This document shows, piece by piece, positions 26,586 through 40,212 of a stretch of 64,000 bases of DNA. The position numbers and the translations under genes are program-made. The stretch covers positions 9,116,081 to 9,180,080 of the forward strand of contig QVOM02000090.1 of the NCBI GenBank assembly GCA_003586115.2, written 5' to 3'. Below the pieces are notes generated by a model that saw only the letters and a program-made list of their open reading frames with translations, searched no databases and was not told the DNA's origin. This DNA is from Salvator merianae (lineage: Eukaryota; Chordata; Lepidosauria; Squamata; Teiidae). Each line of letters begins with the position of its first letter. The stretch's first letter is position 1.

Positions 26586-29500
26586 ATTCAACAGCTACTG
26601 AGAATGTAGAGAGATGCAACCACCATCCCTTCTCTTTCCTTCCAAAAACACGTCGCTTGAAGAATCTCTATAAAAACTGCCTTCCTGTACAGCCTGGATA
26701 GTTTACTATATCAACAAAGGTTGATAGTCCTCTTTCCAAAAAATATTGTGGTTAATGGTATCCTGTTTCTGCATTTGGATGTCCTAGTTTGCCATCTTGT
26801 CTGACATCTCCTGATTATTCTTTCATAAATATGCTTTTTACATGCTCCTTGTAAAGGAGGTTAACCTACAGACACTTCCGTAAGAAAACACAGTCTCTTG
26901 TCTGTCCCAAATCTACCAACAAACAAATTTCACTGGGTGATAAATGAGAGAGTTGGCAAACTTTTGACAAGATCCACACGGACAAATAAGACTGTGCTAA
27001 TAGGGCACTGGGCCTCATCCAGTGTATAGCTTCTCCCAAAGGGCAGTGTCCATCTTTGGGGGCAGTCTTCTTGCAGTATGGGGGGGGAGGGAAGGTACTC
27101 TGCAAGGACAGTACTTTCCTGGTTTTCTCCTGAGCCAACCATGAAGATGGACATGGTAGCTATATCCAGAAACTTAGGTTCTCAGAAGAACTATGAAACA
27201 TGACACAACAGCCCCAAAACTACTTAAGAAACCGGCCATGAAAGCCTACATTCTACCACGGCCCACTTGCTGTCAGAGTGTCCTGATTCCCCAACATGTG
27301 ACATGGAGCTTGTTAATCCAGGTGACAACTCTGTTTCTTTCTCTTGTAGTTGAGGTAGGGAAGGCAGGTGAGGAGTTAGGTACACTGCATGCTTAACCAC
27401 TGCACTATCCAGCTGCTTTGCTATTCAGCTGCTTCTCAGCCTGTCTATATGGTCCATTAAGTTATAATAAGAGTATATATATCCAGCCACATTTCAACCT
27501 ATGTATATACATGGTTCAGTACATTTTCTGTCCTGGGATATTTTGAGCTCTCAATCAGGATTTTAACACATTACATACGTATATAATTCACTGGTTCTTG
27601 GTTGTCAGCTGCACTCCAGAAATAGGCTCGCCTTCTGCTCCTTATTTTTTTAAGTGAATCTTTGGTTATTGCTTGAGTTACAAACTTCTGCTTTTCCATC
27701 GCGGACATTGGCTTGCGTAATACAAATTCACTCACCATGGTAGCACATTCTGCAAAGGAAGTCACACAGTAATGGTTTTGTCAAAGCCAAAGTGCTCTGT
27801 GCAAGACTGCGTTGCATGTGTTAGGGCTGTGCTTTGAACTGGGCACTTCAGCCTTCATCTGTGGCCACCAAAGTAGGTGGGAAGAATAGCCATATGTGCT
27901 GTGCACAGACCACTTATTTTGAATTGGGTGCTCCTGTGTTCCTGTTGGGAAAATAGCCACAATGGGGCAGAATGTTGGGTCCATCAGTACTTGAACTGGG
28001 CAGGAAAATCAGGCTGCATTCACACACATTTAAAGAAAGCACTTCTGAGGAAGTTTAGAGTTGACTTGGAGATGGTCTGTAGGTGGGATCGTTCACACAC
28101 CAGGCTGACCCTCCCCCCTCTCATGAACATTTTGGGCAAGAAAATGTGGAATAGGGATGGGTTGAGAACATGGGGACCACACATGATCATCTCTCAGGTG
28201 CGTTTGAGCTGCTTTTTGGTGGGGAAGAAACATTGATGGGCATTGTAGTGGGACACAGTGGGTCTTGCTTCCCAGGATTACAACACCTATTAGTTGTTAT
28301 AACTGAAGATGCCTGAACTTAACAGATCTTCTGCAATGCAAGACAAGCCTTACTCTTTTAACTTGCAGGTGACTTTGTTTTCTATAGGCTCGCAGCACAA
28401 AGGCAAAGAGAGGCATTGTTTGGTATCTAATTGGTGAAAGTTGCATTCAGCTGGGGTCAGAAAAAGACAAGTGATGGGAAAGGACTGGAGGTGGTAGAGA
28501 TCAAATGTAGGTGGGGAAAAAAACACCCTGTCAGGTAGAACTTGTCAAACCAAGAGAGAAGAAAGTGAAGGAAAGTCGGCAGTGCCCTGTCAGTGCCTGA
28601 CAGCCCATTCTGTGACTTGAGGGCATGGTGGAAAGACAAAGGTGGCTGTGACCTTGGACACAACGGGGGAACAACGTGCCCCCCTTGTGCTAGGCTGGAT
28701 GAACATGCTGGCAGCTCCATCAACCGGCCCAGAGGGGGGAAATGGCAGGGAGATCTCGGCCTCAGTTCAGGGAGGACACTGAAAGGTTCCCGTGCGTCCC
28801 TGGGAGGCTGAGGATGTCAAAGCAATGCCCCCTCCTATCTCCCAAGAAGATGGGGCGAGCTGCTTTGGCAGCAACAGGAAAAGTCCTGTCTCGTTTTGGC
28901 ACGAAGTTCGTCCAACGTGCGTGCAAACACAGGTAAGGACTGTGAGCACCACGAATGCTTATGTACAGAGAAGACTGTGCATGCCAGTGAGCCACAGGAG
29001 GTATTTGATACCGAACACACAGTATTCACAGTATTTTGTAGGCAGCAGTGCAAACTCACTTATTATTCACTATGTATTTTGTTCTATTTGTGCTATGCAT
29101 GCGCAGACTACTGCGTGGGTGACGTGCTTACTAACAACCGGCTTTAAGAGAGGTCAGAGTTCATCTGAAAGTGACATTAAAAACATCAGTTATGGAGAAG
29201 TAGTTTAGTGGGTTTGCCACATGTGAATGTCTTCATCCCACCTTCAATCCACGAGAAAGGTCCCAAACTGTGCCTTGTATTTGCTGTAGGTTGCGGGGCT
29301 GAGATTTCTTTTCCTTTGCTTTTAGACACTTCGGATGGGTCCGCCTACCCGTGGGATGTTTTAGAAATTGAAGTAACCCAACTCAAAGCTTTGATTAATA
29401 AAAAACTAAAATTTTGATTGGATAAGGATAACCCAGAGGCTTTTAACAACTTCACTTTCCAAAAGAGAGAAAAATAGCACAACCTCACCATAATCCCTTG

Positions 29501-31856
29501 GCTTTTTGTTATATTGGATAACACTGGATATGTTTGGTTTACACCCATATCTTCTGAGTGTTTGCTGAAATATTGTAATATAACAGCTCAAGGGATTAAT
29601 GATTTTCTGTTTCTAGCAACACTGATGTTAGCACACATATATGGTATACATACTGATTAATAATAATTACACGTTTCTACTCCTAGAAGTTACTTGTTTA
29701 TGTGTTGTTAGTTTTTTGGATTGAATTTATTCAGTCCATGACCAGAAACAGAAATTTCATGTACAAATATTACATAAGTAAAAACACAGACATCAATTAA
29801 AAGGAAATAATTTTTTAAATTTACATTTTAGAAGAAACTAAAACCAGGCACAGGAATCTTACTGAAGCTGAATATCAGGCTGGTTAAGTACTTGCTCTTT
29901 GATTGCAGTGACACTGGCACAAAATTTCACTACATTTCTTGTAAAATATTATTTGTGCCAGAAGTGAAAATCACTTGATTTACCAGGAAATTGAATTAAT
30001 GTTGGGGTGATACACTGGTGCTTAATGTCCCTGCCAAATGGGCAGTATAACAATACATGTCCTACTGTTTCTATTTTGTTCTCTTGACCAGGATATAAAT
30101 GATCCATAAGAGATATTTTGTTGTATCTTGCGTCAAAACTGCTGAGGGAAAAACATTTATGCAGGCTGAAGAGAATGATCTATGTCGTGCTTGAATTATT
30201 TTGGAATTATGTACAGCTTACCCCTCCACAACACTTTAACACAGGTTGTGTCCTCACACTGGTGGCAGGTGCCTCAACGGAAACACCCTCCCCACCACGC
30301 CAATGGACACTTCCCCATTCCCAATTCTGGTGTTTGGGGGCATTGGAAGATGTTGCAGACAAGCACTGTTTTCATCTTTACTCCCAGGACCCTCAGGCAG
30401 ACAGGGCACCTTCTTATGCTGCAGAATGTGGGTACTCCATGCCTCCAGTGGTCCATTGAGCCATCTGAGGTTACATATGGAGATGCTTTTTGCATCCATG
30501 TGCTGCACCTTTGGATAATAACCGTATTAGCGCTCATCTCTCAATACTAGAAATGGAAGACATGATGCTGGGCTTCTTTGGCAAGACAGCACTTGTATTC
30601 CTCTGTGAATGTCCATTAGATAAGTTCACCCAACAGAAAAAGAGGGATGGCTTTTGCCCTGTCAATCAGTGTCTTGGAGGTGAACTCCAGGTACCGAGCG
30701 AACTTGCATCGGAGGCCGAGCCTCTGGGTGAAGTAGTTTCTATTCGTTTCATCTCTTGACCTCCCCGTTTTGTTTCAGAGTTATTTTTGGAAGCAAAAGC
30801 TTTCAGTTCCCCCCCTCCCTTCTGACATGCAAAGTGCCATTTTAGGGCTCCTGCCCACCCAACCAGAAAAATGGTGACTGAGTCTGGGCAGAATTAACCT
30901 TTAGATTCACCAAGCAAAATGCAAAAAGAAAAAGAAAAAAATCCTCCCTGCTGATTAACCCCTTGTGAATGGCATCATCTGTGGAAAGATGTGTACTCAG
31001 CTCAAGAATCCCAGCAGAAAGAACTGGGATTTCAAACAGGCTTTCGTCCTCTTTGGTTTTCTTCTCCTGTCCCTTTGTCCTTCACAGTGGTAGGTGGATG
31101 TGGAAAGCTTTGCGTGCTCTGAGTCTTTAGAGAATCTGTGGAAGGTACTAGAACAGATGCAAGTTAGTAAAAAACAAAGCTGGTAGCGGGTTGTCCAGCT
31201 TCTGATGCTGCTGTGTAAAGTGGATTGGGGAGGCATATATAACAGTGCATGAAGCACATACTACAAAATGACCCCAAGAAAGTATTACAGCTGATCACCC
31301 CGTCTGGATGCATCCAGATTAGCTAACTAAGCTTAATGCCCATTAATTATAACACCCTGTGCATGTTCTTGGTCTCAGTCTATGCTGTCTAGGGACCCCA
31401 ACTTTCTTGCTTTACTAGGGGCCCATTCCTGCCTAACTCCTATCTAATCAGATTTTTTTCCCCTAATGTGTGCAAGCCCTCCCCCCAATTACTTAATTCG
31501 TTACATTAGACTAATGAGCTCCTTTGACCTATACATCACCTTTATTTCTGGAACCAGCAGACTCATTCTGATGTTCGCTGATTGTCATTGTTTCTTTGTC
31601 ATACTGATTTTCTACTGTTGTTTCACCAATACATCAAATACATTGTTCATCCCTTCTTGTCACGTCAGACATTTTCAGCATCTCCCTTTGGGAAAGCAGG
31701 AAGGTGTCATTGCATTTAACCTCTTTCTTGGTAGTGCCTGAGACAAGCCAGACACACAGTTGATCAGTGAGGCATTGATATGTGACACTGAAATCAAACC
31801 CAGACAACCTGAATGGGGATTCAGGGTTGCTATTTATGTCATCAAGAAAGCAGAAT
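26586..31856. other. Intergenic, no gene seen
   Basis: Unique sequence with a few decayed repeats (for example around 28010-28240). Open frames such as 27571-27765 (minus) and 28792-29208 (plus) show no family I recognise and are probably chance. The block 28550-28930 is GC-richer than its flanks. Confidence 0.5.
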
Positions 31857-31867
31857 TCTCTCCCTCC

Positions 31868-31899
<32 letters not shown>

Positions 31900-31901
31900 C
31901 T
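31857..31901. repeat. (TC)n/(TG)n microsatellite
   Basis: A TCTC run passing into TGTGTG. Confidence 0.95.
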
Positions 31902-32989
31902 GTATTTGAACAACTTCTTGTCATTTCCAAACTCTCTGGTTAGTTATCAGTGTTAGCCATCCTAACTAATTTATTTTTATTTTTGGAGAAACATATTTAA
32001 CTTTTTGCAGTAATGCTCTGAACGTTACTTCCATTCTTATTGAGGTAAGGAAAATGGCAAAATTAACAATGGAACTGAAGCCGGCATGTACATTCACCCA
32101 GCTTGCGATGTATGGTGGTACCGTGAGCTGAGACTGTCTCAAGATGGAAAGAGGGAATCGAGAATATAAAAATAAGATTGTGGGATTACCTCTATGGAGG
32201 ATATAAAAAAAAATTGTGAAATTTCATCTTGCCGCATTCTGTCAGATGTGTACTGCATACACCAGCTTACCTGCATGTCTGATGAGGCACATACAGTATC
32301 ATCTTACTAAGGATTTGTCTGGGAACTCAGTGTGCACCTGCCCCGTTCTTTTGTTTTGTTTTGTTTTTATTCATGTGCTTGGGCAGCTCTTGGAAGTTCC
32401 TAGATAGGCACCTGTGCACCTCACTGGGCATGCAGGTAAGCAGAGCTATTCCAGGAAACCCAGTGTTGCTGCTGGACTTCCTGTGATTACATTGCAATGC
32501 ATCTTCTGTGTCTGAACTGGCACTAGGGCTGTGTGTAGTGCTCCAGGAACTAAACCAGAAGGATAACAAACTGGTTCCTTTTGAATCTCAAACCAGTTTG
32601 TGAGTTCAAACTAGTTTGTTATCCTTTTACATGTTGAAAAATAAACCAGAAACATTGCCAGATCAGTTCAGCATGAACCAAGGGGCTTGTTTTGAATCAA
32701 AACCTCAAGCCAGCACAGGGTTTGAATTTGAAGCCCCACTCCCAAGTTTGTGTTGAACTGGTTCTGTATGGAATATTTAAATGGATATTCTGCAATATCC
32801 ATGCTTTATTCTGGAATATCCAGATATAGCAGAATAAGCAAGCAACATCTGGGTGCAGCCCTTTTTGCAGGTGAATTATTCTCTCTGTTTGGGTGGCTCC
32901 TCTAGATTTTTCTTGAAGTGCTTAATATTTTTAGCTATCTATGTTTCATGTGAAGATCCAGACTTCCTTCTAAGAAGCTTGAGGCCATT

Positions 32990-33150
32990 AGCATAATGCT
33001 TCTGTCTCCAGTTAACTCACCAGTTTAGTAGGCGGGTTAGGCTGGGTGCAAGCCATGGGGACATGGTCACCTAACAGCAGCACAGCTAAGCGGGAATTTG
33101 AACCAGGGGGTCATGCACTCTAGCCTGATCTCTGACCACTATACTGCCCC
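32990..33150 (-). mobile_element. Reptile tRNA-derived SINE/MIR-like fragment
   Basis: On the minus strand: GGCAGTATAGTGGTCAGAG, CTGGTTCAAATTCCCGC (B-box-like), then GGTGACCATG and AGCCTAACCCGCC. This matches the common squamate SINE layout. Confidence 0.65.
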
Positions 33151-33927
33151 AGTATATGTGTCAGTCACCCCTGAGCCTAGGAACCTAAAAAACCACTCCT
33201 CTTCTGGTCTGTGACACACTTCCTGCAAGCATCTCCTCGTTATCTTTCACCCTCTCTTTTGCTTTCCTTCGCTCTTGCTTTTGTATTTCTTAGAGAACTT
33301 GCAGACTGGACCCTGATGCTCATGTCACAGCCGTGAAGCAGGGATGAGGGGTCCAGGATGTGACAGGCTTCCCTGAGGCCCAAACATCTCTCCACCAAGG
33401 ACACTCTTGGCGTTCCTAGACATAAAATCAATGCAGGAAACACTCCTCTGTCACTCATGTTGAAGAAGACAGGGATGGAGTCTGGTAAAAAGCCAACCTA
33501 CAACTTGAGGAAGTGCCAGTGAGCTACAAGACAACTGGAGGACCTTCAATGTTATGGAAAGTGCAATTTATTAGAAGTGCAGTCCTGGAGGTACCTTGCA
33601 GGTCTTCATTGTCACTGGTCAGCCTGAATTTCAGCTGCTCCGCTTTGCTCCACAGGTGGAACATCACACAACTAAATAGATATTCCTCCATATGCCATGC
33701 TTAACATTAGACAGCCTGAATGCCATAAATCTCTTCTGCATGGGCTGTTCAAGCAGGGCTTCTCACCATGAACCCATGTCTTCACACAGAGGTAGCTTTG
33801 AATTTGCATAAAAGTGCAGCATCCAGCAGTTTCTAGGCAAGGAATACACTCTTAAGGGCCGGACACAGGGTCTGGCACAGTGGTGTGATTCTCCTTGCAG
33901 TTTTCATTCTCTGGAGGGACCTTCTCC

Positions 33928-34010
33928 TAGGGATGTGCACAAAAAAAAATCAATTTCAATTCGCTTTTCAACAATTTTTCCTGGTGTCTTCTAGAAAACT
34001 AACTGCACTG
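33928..34010. mobile_element. Fragment of the TAGGGATGTGCAC hAT-like MITE family
   Basis: Begins TAGGGATGTGCAC followed by AT-rich sequence, like the complete element at 39955-40204. The right end was not found. Confidence 0.5.
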
Positions 34011-37000
34011 TGGAAAATATGCATTTTTGCTTCATCAGTGAATTTTATTCTTGAAAAAATGCCTTTGTTCAGCTGGCTGACGATCGGAAGTGGGAAAGAG
34101 GAGCTGCAGAAAATCATTTTCTCTCTCCTCGGTCCTCACTTTCAGAAGGTGCTTTGAGGGCTGCCTACTGTGGGCACCTGCATTGGGCAACACCCAACTA
34201 GGACTCCCATGACATCTTGCTATTGGCCGTGCTGAGTAAGGTCCGGTCTCCTAAGCCCCCAGAAATCACAATGTTACAGAATGCAAAGGCTGCCTTCTAG
34301 TTCAGATTGCAAGAATGCCTTGAGCGTGAATTGTGTGGACCGGCGCTCCACTGCATCCTTCAAGAGTCCTCTTCGAGAAATCCATGCTGTCCCATTTCTA
34401 TATTGATGTGCTCTTTATCACCTTGTAGAAGTCACAAGAAAATTAGAGTTGGTCCAAGTTGGCTTGCTTTGCCTGAAGCGAAGGTTGGCTTAAAGTTTCA
34501 CCAGTCTGGTGCACTATAACTTGAGTCAAACTGATTCAGGCCAGTCCAAGATGCTGGAGCAGAAAAGAAGGTACTCAAAAGTCCTGGAATGCAGCGGGTT
34601 AGTAACAACGGCGTGAATCCCATAGCATCTAAAAAGCACCTGGAATCTGTGGCAAAGACATCTCTCTGACCGCTTTTGGTCCTGTAAAAAAAGCCACTGG
34701 CCCCAGCCTATGGTTCTGCCATCTTCATTTCTAAGGCTTCGCCTTTCCCCCTCCCTCCTCCCAGCAGCCTCATGTTGCTCAGCAGAAATCACACATTGTA
34801 ATGGGCTGATTTCGAGCATACAACCCGGTTGCGAGCCCCTGAGCATCTTTTAAAAGCCAGCAGTGTAGCTATAGAGTGAGGGAGTCTGTTAGCACTCCAG
34901 GCTCCTCTGTGGGCCGCTTACAGTCTTGTAAAATCCCCGTGCCTGCAAGAAGGATCTCTCTGGCCTGGCTGATCTTGGACCGCATTTTATAGGCTGCCTT
35001 ACAAAAAAGAAAAAAAAAGTAAGCAGCAGACCAGACTGCCTTTTGAGAAGCAGTCAGCGTTCATGGCTGCCTTGTGTGCAGAAGGCAGGCAAATCATTAG
35101 TCTATTAACAACTGCCTCTTGGCCTGTTTTCCAGCTTTAAAAAAATAAAATAAAATCACAATGCACTCTGAATTGGCAGCAGGGTCAGACTCTGAACGTT
35201 AACATGGCCTTCCATTAGTCCAGGCACCCTGTAAACCGAATGGCTTCTTGCTCCCTCATCAGGGGAGTTCTCTGGTTCATTTTTCCATGTGTCTCCAACA
35301 TATGGAACTTTAAAAAAAAAATAAAGAGGGTTTTTTAGATTTTATTATTATTTTTATTTTTCAAAAAACATCCAGCTTCTTAGTTGTGTCATTCCATTGG
35401 CAAGGGAAAATTGCTGGTGTGTGACCTTGTGGAAACTTGGGTCCAAAGGAAATGTGCTTTTTTATGAGCCAGGAAATTACAATCCAGGCTTGGGGGCCAC
35501 CTAAGCAGGGTGCCTCTTTTTGCTTTTCAAAGTTACACATCATAATTTGTCTCTCCGCAGAATGGTTTGAATGCGAGAAGGAATCGCAGGAGAATCAGGG
35601 AAAGGGACCAAAGGATCACCTAAGCCCAGCGCTTGGATAATGTCTACCTCTCCACCAATTGCTGAGCTACAGTCCCCATATTTTTATGCCCATTGGACCT
35701 GCTGGCTGCTGGGGAAGTCAGGCGCTGTAGCTCAGCAAGACCCCTTTGATCCCTGGAAAACTGTAGAATAAATTAGAAGTATTCATGGAATGTGTGTGTG
35801 TATGTGTTTAGCTGAAACAAAATGCAAAAGCATCAGACTGGACCAAGAGTTTCAGCCAGAGGTAACAGTGGGGGACCCTTGCTCTGATTCTCCTGTGTTT
35901 ACAGGGTGCCTGGACTAATTGAAGGCCATGTTAATGTTCTGAGTCGGACCCTGTTGCCAATTCAGAATGCATTGTGTGAATAGGCCCATAGAGACCATCA
36001 TAGCGGGACTCAGTTTGGAGGGGTTCCTAGTGACTGGCCTGCTTTTTCTGTAAATAACAGCCAATCCTCCACCTTGTCCCACAATTTGGGCTGATGCTGC
36101 ACTGGAAAACCTGGTGGGCAAACCCTGATCAGATCCACATCCCTCCTCTTACACACCCAGGTTTCAGTAACACGCGCCAGAGTAGCACCTTTATCCATAA
36201 ATAAATTGTGGTATTGCTAAGCTGTTATTATTAGCGGCAGAGTCGTCTGACGGGGAGCCAGGAATTTATTGGGGAAAGGGAAACCAGATACAGGGGTGGC
36301 ACATAGCCATCTAAACCCTCTGGTAGCACAGTAAGAATTTGTGGTGAGTGTGAAATTGGTGGGTAAAATTGCTAAGCTGCAACAGTGCCCAGCTGTTTGA
36401 AGATTCCTTTGTTCATGCGCTCCTCAGCAGGTTCAGAGCTCCTGCGCATATGCAGTAATTCCATTTGTACTTGAAAGTTGCCCCAACCACGCAGACGGCT
36501 GAACTCTTTTTCAACTTCTCTGCCTTTCCTTGGGTACCAGAGTGCACGGACAGAGCTTTCTCCCTCTGATCGGGGAGTCGGAAGTATAAATGCTGGATGT
36601 GAGTTTGCCTCGCTCACATGCATTCATTATCTCTGTATGTCATACTTTCCTCTCTCCTTCCCCTAAGTCTGCAGAAGGGCAAGTCTGGGCCATATAGAAA
36701 ATAGATGCATTTGAAAATATAAGACAAAATGGCTATGTGGCTGTGCTAGAGAACAAACTGGAGAAAGATGCCATGTTCTGCAAAAGCTGGAAAAGAGATT
36801 ATATAAGAGCCGGGGGTGCAGACAAAATTGCGAAGAGCAGACCTCCCGCTGGATATTTACTACTTCCCTCCCAGAGCATGCTGGGAACTGGGGAAGTTCA
36901 ACCTGGGACAAAGAGCCTGGAAGGGGAGGATGCCATTCCAGAGAATTCTCTGGCTAATGAGAAGTCAAGATCCATCAGACAGAAGAGAGGCAACGATTCA

Positions 37001-37341
37001 GAGCGAAGACGAAAGGAGGGGGTTCAGATGAAAGACAGCTGATGGAATAGGAACGGCGTTCACAATACTGCAGTATAATTTACAACACACAAATATGTAA
37101 AGCCATTCTCTGCTGCTTTCTGACCTCCTCGCTGTTGCATCGTCATTTAATTCACATTTGCTCTTTTAGAACGTGACTGAACCAGTGGCACTGTGACCCA
37201 GCAAATGCTGAGATTCAGAAAAACAAAGGCAAAGTTTCCTCAATCCCCCATCCATGCTTTCTGGAAAACTTAACTGCACTGTGGATCACACACCTACCAT
37301 CAAATCAAAGAAGCCAGATCCTAGTTTAGTGCATGTGTGTG

Positions 37342-37342
<1 letters not shown>

Positions 37343-37372
<30 letters not shown>
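37343..37372. repeat. (CA)n microsatellite
   Basis: About 14 CA units. Confidence 0.97.
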
Positions 37373-37439
37373 GGGAGGGCATGATAGTAGTGTAGCCCAG
37401 TGGATAGAGGGTTGGACTAGAACTGGAAGCTGTTTCTGC

Positions 37440-37595
37440 ACTGTGTGGTGTATCCTTTCAGGTGCTGCTGTTGTTTATAGAGGGTTCATTTTAAGTTTTG
37501 CTTTTGTAATGGCCAATGGCTAAGTTAATGAAATAGACACCTTAAAAATGTTTTGCTTTTACTGTTGCAACCCACCCTGAGACCTTTGGGTAAAG
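37440..37595 (+). mobile_element. L2/CR1-type LINE 3' UTR fragment
   Basis: Ends TTTTACTGTTGCAACCCACC, then CTGAGACCTTTGGGTAAAGG, matching the tail of the copies at 14.5 and 21.5 kb. Confidence 0.6.
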
Positions 37596-37599
37596 GAAA

Positions 37600-38490
37600 C
37601 AAATGTAAGAAATGTCATGATAAAGTCACAGCAATGTTACATTGGACGTACCTATAAATTACAGCTTTACAGCTGGAAAATATTGGGTGGGGCATACACT
37701 AGGAAAAATGGTTGAAAATAGTGAGGTTAAAATATTCTGGGAATGTAAAATTAAAAGAGATGATTTGTTCGACCTGTCTTTACAGTGCTTAAGGAAAACA
37801 AAATTACAGTAATAGTTGTAGCTATCCTGGAAACAGTAGGACTGATGAGAAAGGACTGGAGAAGGCCACAAAATAACAAGCTGTAGACTTAAATCCAATG
37901 CCTCTGGGAGACAAAGGCAGCAATAGTTCCAATAGTTACTGGTGTATCGGATATAGTACAAAAGAAACTCAAGAATCTTGTTGGAAAACATCAGAACAGG
38001 ATAAATAATTCCACAACTGCAGAAAGTAACAGTACTTGAAATTAGCCAAGCACTTTGTTAATTCCAAAATCCTTGGCTAGGATTCAAATTACTGGTGAGC
38101 CAAAATATCAATAATTACACCTGGTAGGTTGTGCCCCAGTGCAAATGATATTTAAAATATTTAAAAATTGGTATTTAAAAGTTGTATTTTTTTGTTCCAG
38201 AGAAATGTCACCTATATCTGTAGGCCTATATGTTAGGGCCAGAATGAGGCCTATATGCCAGCATGGTGAAGGCATTCCCCTTTAGAGCCCATTTATTTTA
38301 ACATCATCCTTTATTACATTTGTACAATATGTTGCTATTTTCCTCAAGGGCCCAAAATGTCTCATACATTGATACATAGAATAATGTATAAAAATGCATT
38401 TAAGACAGCAGGAGCACATGAGAATGCTTATCTGGTCACTAACAGTTTTGGAAAGTAGATCTTGTGCAAGGAAATCTCCAAGTGGATTGT
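37600..38490. other. Intergenic, AT-rich, no gene seen
   Basis: AT-rich unique sequence on both strands. The minus frame at 37659-37991 shows no known family. Confidence 0.5.
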
Positions 38491-38494
38491 GCTG

Positions 38495-38519
38495 TACACA
38501 CACACATACACACATTATT

Positions 38520-38556
<37 letters not shown>
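38495..38556. repeat. Compound (CA)n(CT)n(CA)n microsatellite
   Basis: Runs of CACA, CTCT and CACA in succession. Confidence 0.97.
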
Positions 38557-38561
<5 letters not shown>

Positions 38562-38929
38562 AACTTCATGGAAAAAATGGTGCTATATTCTAGTAGCATC
38601 TGTAAAATTTTTGGAAGTAGTGTGTGTGCTGTTGAGATTACCTTATGCACATATCTTATGGATTTGTGCAAATCTGTTTCAATCTTGCTTGCACAACTCT
38701 TGTGCAAAATGCAGACCATCCCAGAAATATCCCACAAATCCCCATGCCGCAAAAAGCATGTTACAAGCCCCTGTGCAATTTTTTTGCGTGATCTGCCAGA
38801 AAAATTAGGCCGGTGTGAGCGAGATCTTATTCTCTTCACCGATAATGGCATGGTGAAAGCTGTAAAGCATAAACCCCACTGCTAGACAGAGCTGAATGTC
38901 TGTCTTCTCCCTCTCCTCCTTTCCTCCCA

Positions 38930-39190
38930 CCCCTCTGCCCCTTTTGCATTGACTGGTGGAGCGGGTGACTCACGGCTTTGAAATTTGTGCAGGATGCCAG
39001 CTGAAAACAGAGGCTTTGCGCGATCAAATTGACAGATGGTGCCTGGGCAACCCTGCTAGGCACAGACTCATCCATATTCCGAGTTAAAAGAAATATTGCA
39101 TTTTTCCAAGGGGAGAGAAACATATTTAAAAGATAAAGAAAAAGAAAGGGTTTGTTGGTCATTAATTATGGGAATAAAATTGAGGCAGAG
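38930..39190. promoter_or_regulatory. Candidate conserved non-coding element
   Basis: Repeat-free block with TGACAG (MEIS-type), AGATAA (GATA-type), TGACTCA (AP-1-type) and CATTAATTATG (homeodomain core) close together. Candidate enhancer by composition and by the RBM19-TBX5 setting; untested. Confidence 0.3.
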
Positions 39191-39856
39191 GGCTTCACTT
39201 TAAAGACACGCTAAAGCTCACTAATCTTCAAAGAGATAAGGGCAGGGCAGCTGTGCCAAGTGAAAAATCCGCTCCACCAGGCGGCAGTCAAGGCTCTGGA
39301 GAGGTTTAAGGGCAATGCAGAGGTTACCCCTGCAGCTTTTGCACAATAAGGGGCCTCAGGATAAATTTGAACTGTGCCTGACCCGGTTCCGATGTGAAGA
39401 GGAAGAGGGAGACAATGAGGATATGCCAGCACAAGGATGCTGCCTGGAGTATGACAGAGCTTTCTGTTCCCTGCAGCTACTTTTTCTGCTACAATATGTC
39501 CATGCGTTTTTCAAAATCCTGCTCGTACAGTGTAAGAGTTTCCCACTCCCCTTGGATCTAGCAGATGCGTGTCTTCATCTCCCAGCCTGTTAATGGGTCA
39601 GCCCCCTTCAAAACGATAGGCTGCTGTTCTACACTTGGTTTATTGTGTTAATTGGGAATGGGTCTACAGACAACTCCCAGATTAGAAATATTTAACTTAC
39701 AAACATCTATACTAGTTTCTCCCTAAATATGAATGGCAATTTTCCCATTTTGACATACAGCAAAGCAGAAGCCCTTTTCAAAGTAAAAGCCCGTTCCAGG
39801 GATATCATGCCTGATGCCCTGCCCACCTAAATAAATCTTCCTCCAACAATTAAGCA

Positions 39857-39946
39857 ACTGAGGCTACATCCAGATGCTTACTTAATCCACTATATTTGGA
39901 TATTCTGGAATTAAGTATGGATATTCCAGAATATCTCTGCATCCTA
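39857..39946. mobile_element. Fragment of a second MITE (GGCT(G/A)CATCCAGATG family)
   Basis: AGGCTACATCCAGATGCTTA then ATATTCTGGAATTAAG and ATATTCCAGAATATC resembles 32780-32866, read on the other strand, which ends GCAACATCTGGGTGCAGCC. The hAT MITE at 39955 sits next to or inside it. Confidence 0.45.
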
Positions 39947-39954
39947 GTGGGCAG

Positions 39955-40204
39955 TAGGGTTGTGCAAATTTCGATTTGCATTCAAAAATTCCTACGAAAT
40001 TTCGCTTTTGCAAATTTTTGCAGTTTTCAATCGAAAACGAAAAAGACTACTTCTTTTGTGAAAATGAAATTTGGTGAATTTTTGTGTTTTTCACTGCATT
40101 GAAACCATGGATTTTTTGACAACAAAATTTGCTGATGAAACGAAAATGCAGATTTTCGTTTGAAAACAAATTGAAAATGATTTTTTCTTTCGTGCACATC
40201 TCTA
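39955..40204. mobile_element. hAT-like MITE, 250 bp, with 8-bp target-site duplication
   Basis: Starts TAGGGTTGTGCAAATTTCG, ends CGTGCACATCTCTA, with AT-rich inverted arms (GAAAATGCAGATTTTCGTTT and similar). It is flanked on both sides by GTGGGCAG (39947-39954 and 40205-40212), a perfect 8-bp duplication as produced by hAT transposases. No transposase is encoded. Confidence 0.88.
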
Positions 40205-40212
40205 GTGGGCAG

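Larger units (their letters stand above)
31902..37342. other. Intergenic, no gene seen
   Basis: Holds hAT-MITE-like fragments (32524 onward, 33928 onward), a tRNA-SINE-like fragment (32990-33150) and unique AT-rich sequence. No convincing coding frame. Confidence 0.5.

Noticed and set aside
27571..27765. Minus-strand frame with Lys/Arg-rich helix-like sequence
   Set aside because: Considered as a retrogene fragment, but I recognise no family and there is no poly-A tail or target-site duplication.
28792..29208. 138-codon plus-strand frame
   Set aside because: No homology that I recognise, overlapped by frames on both strands, composition not coding-like.
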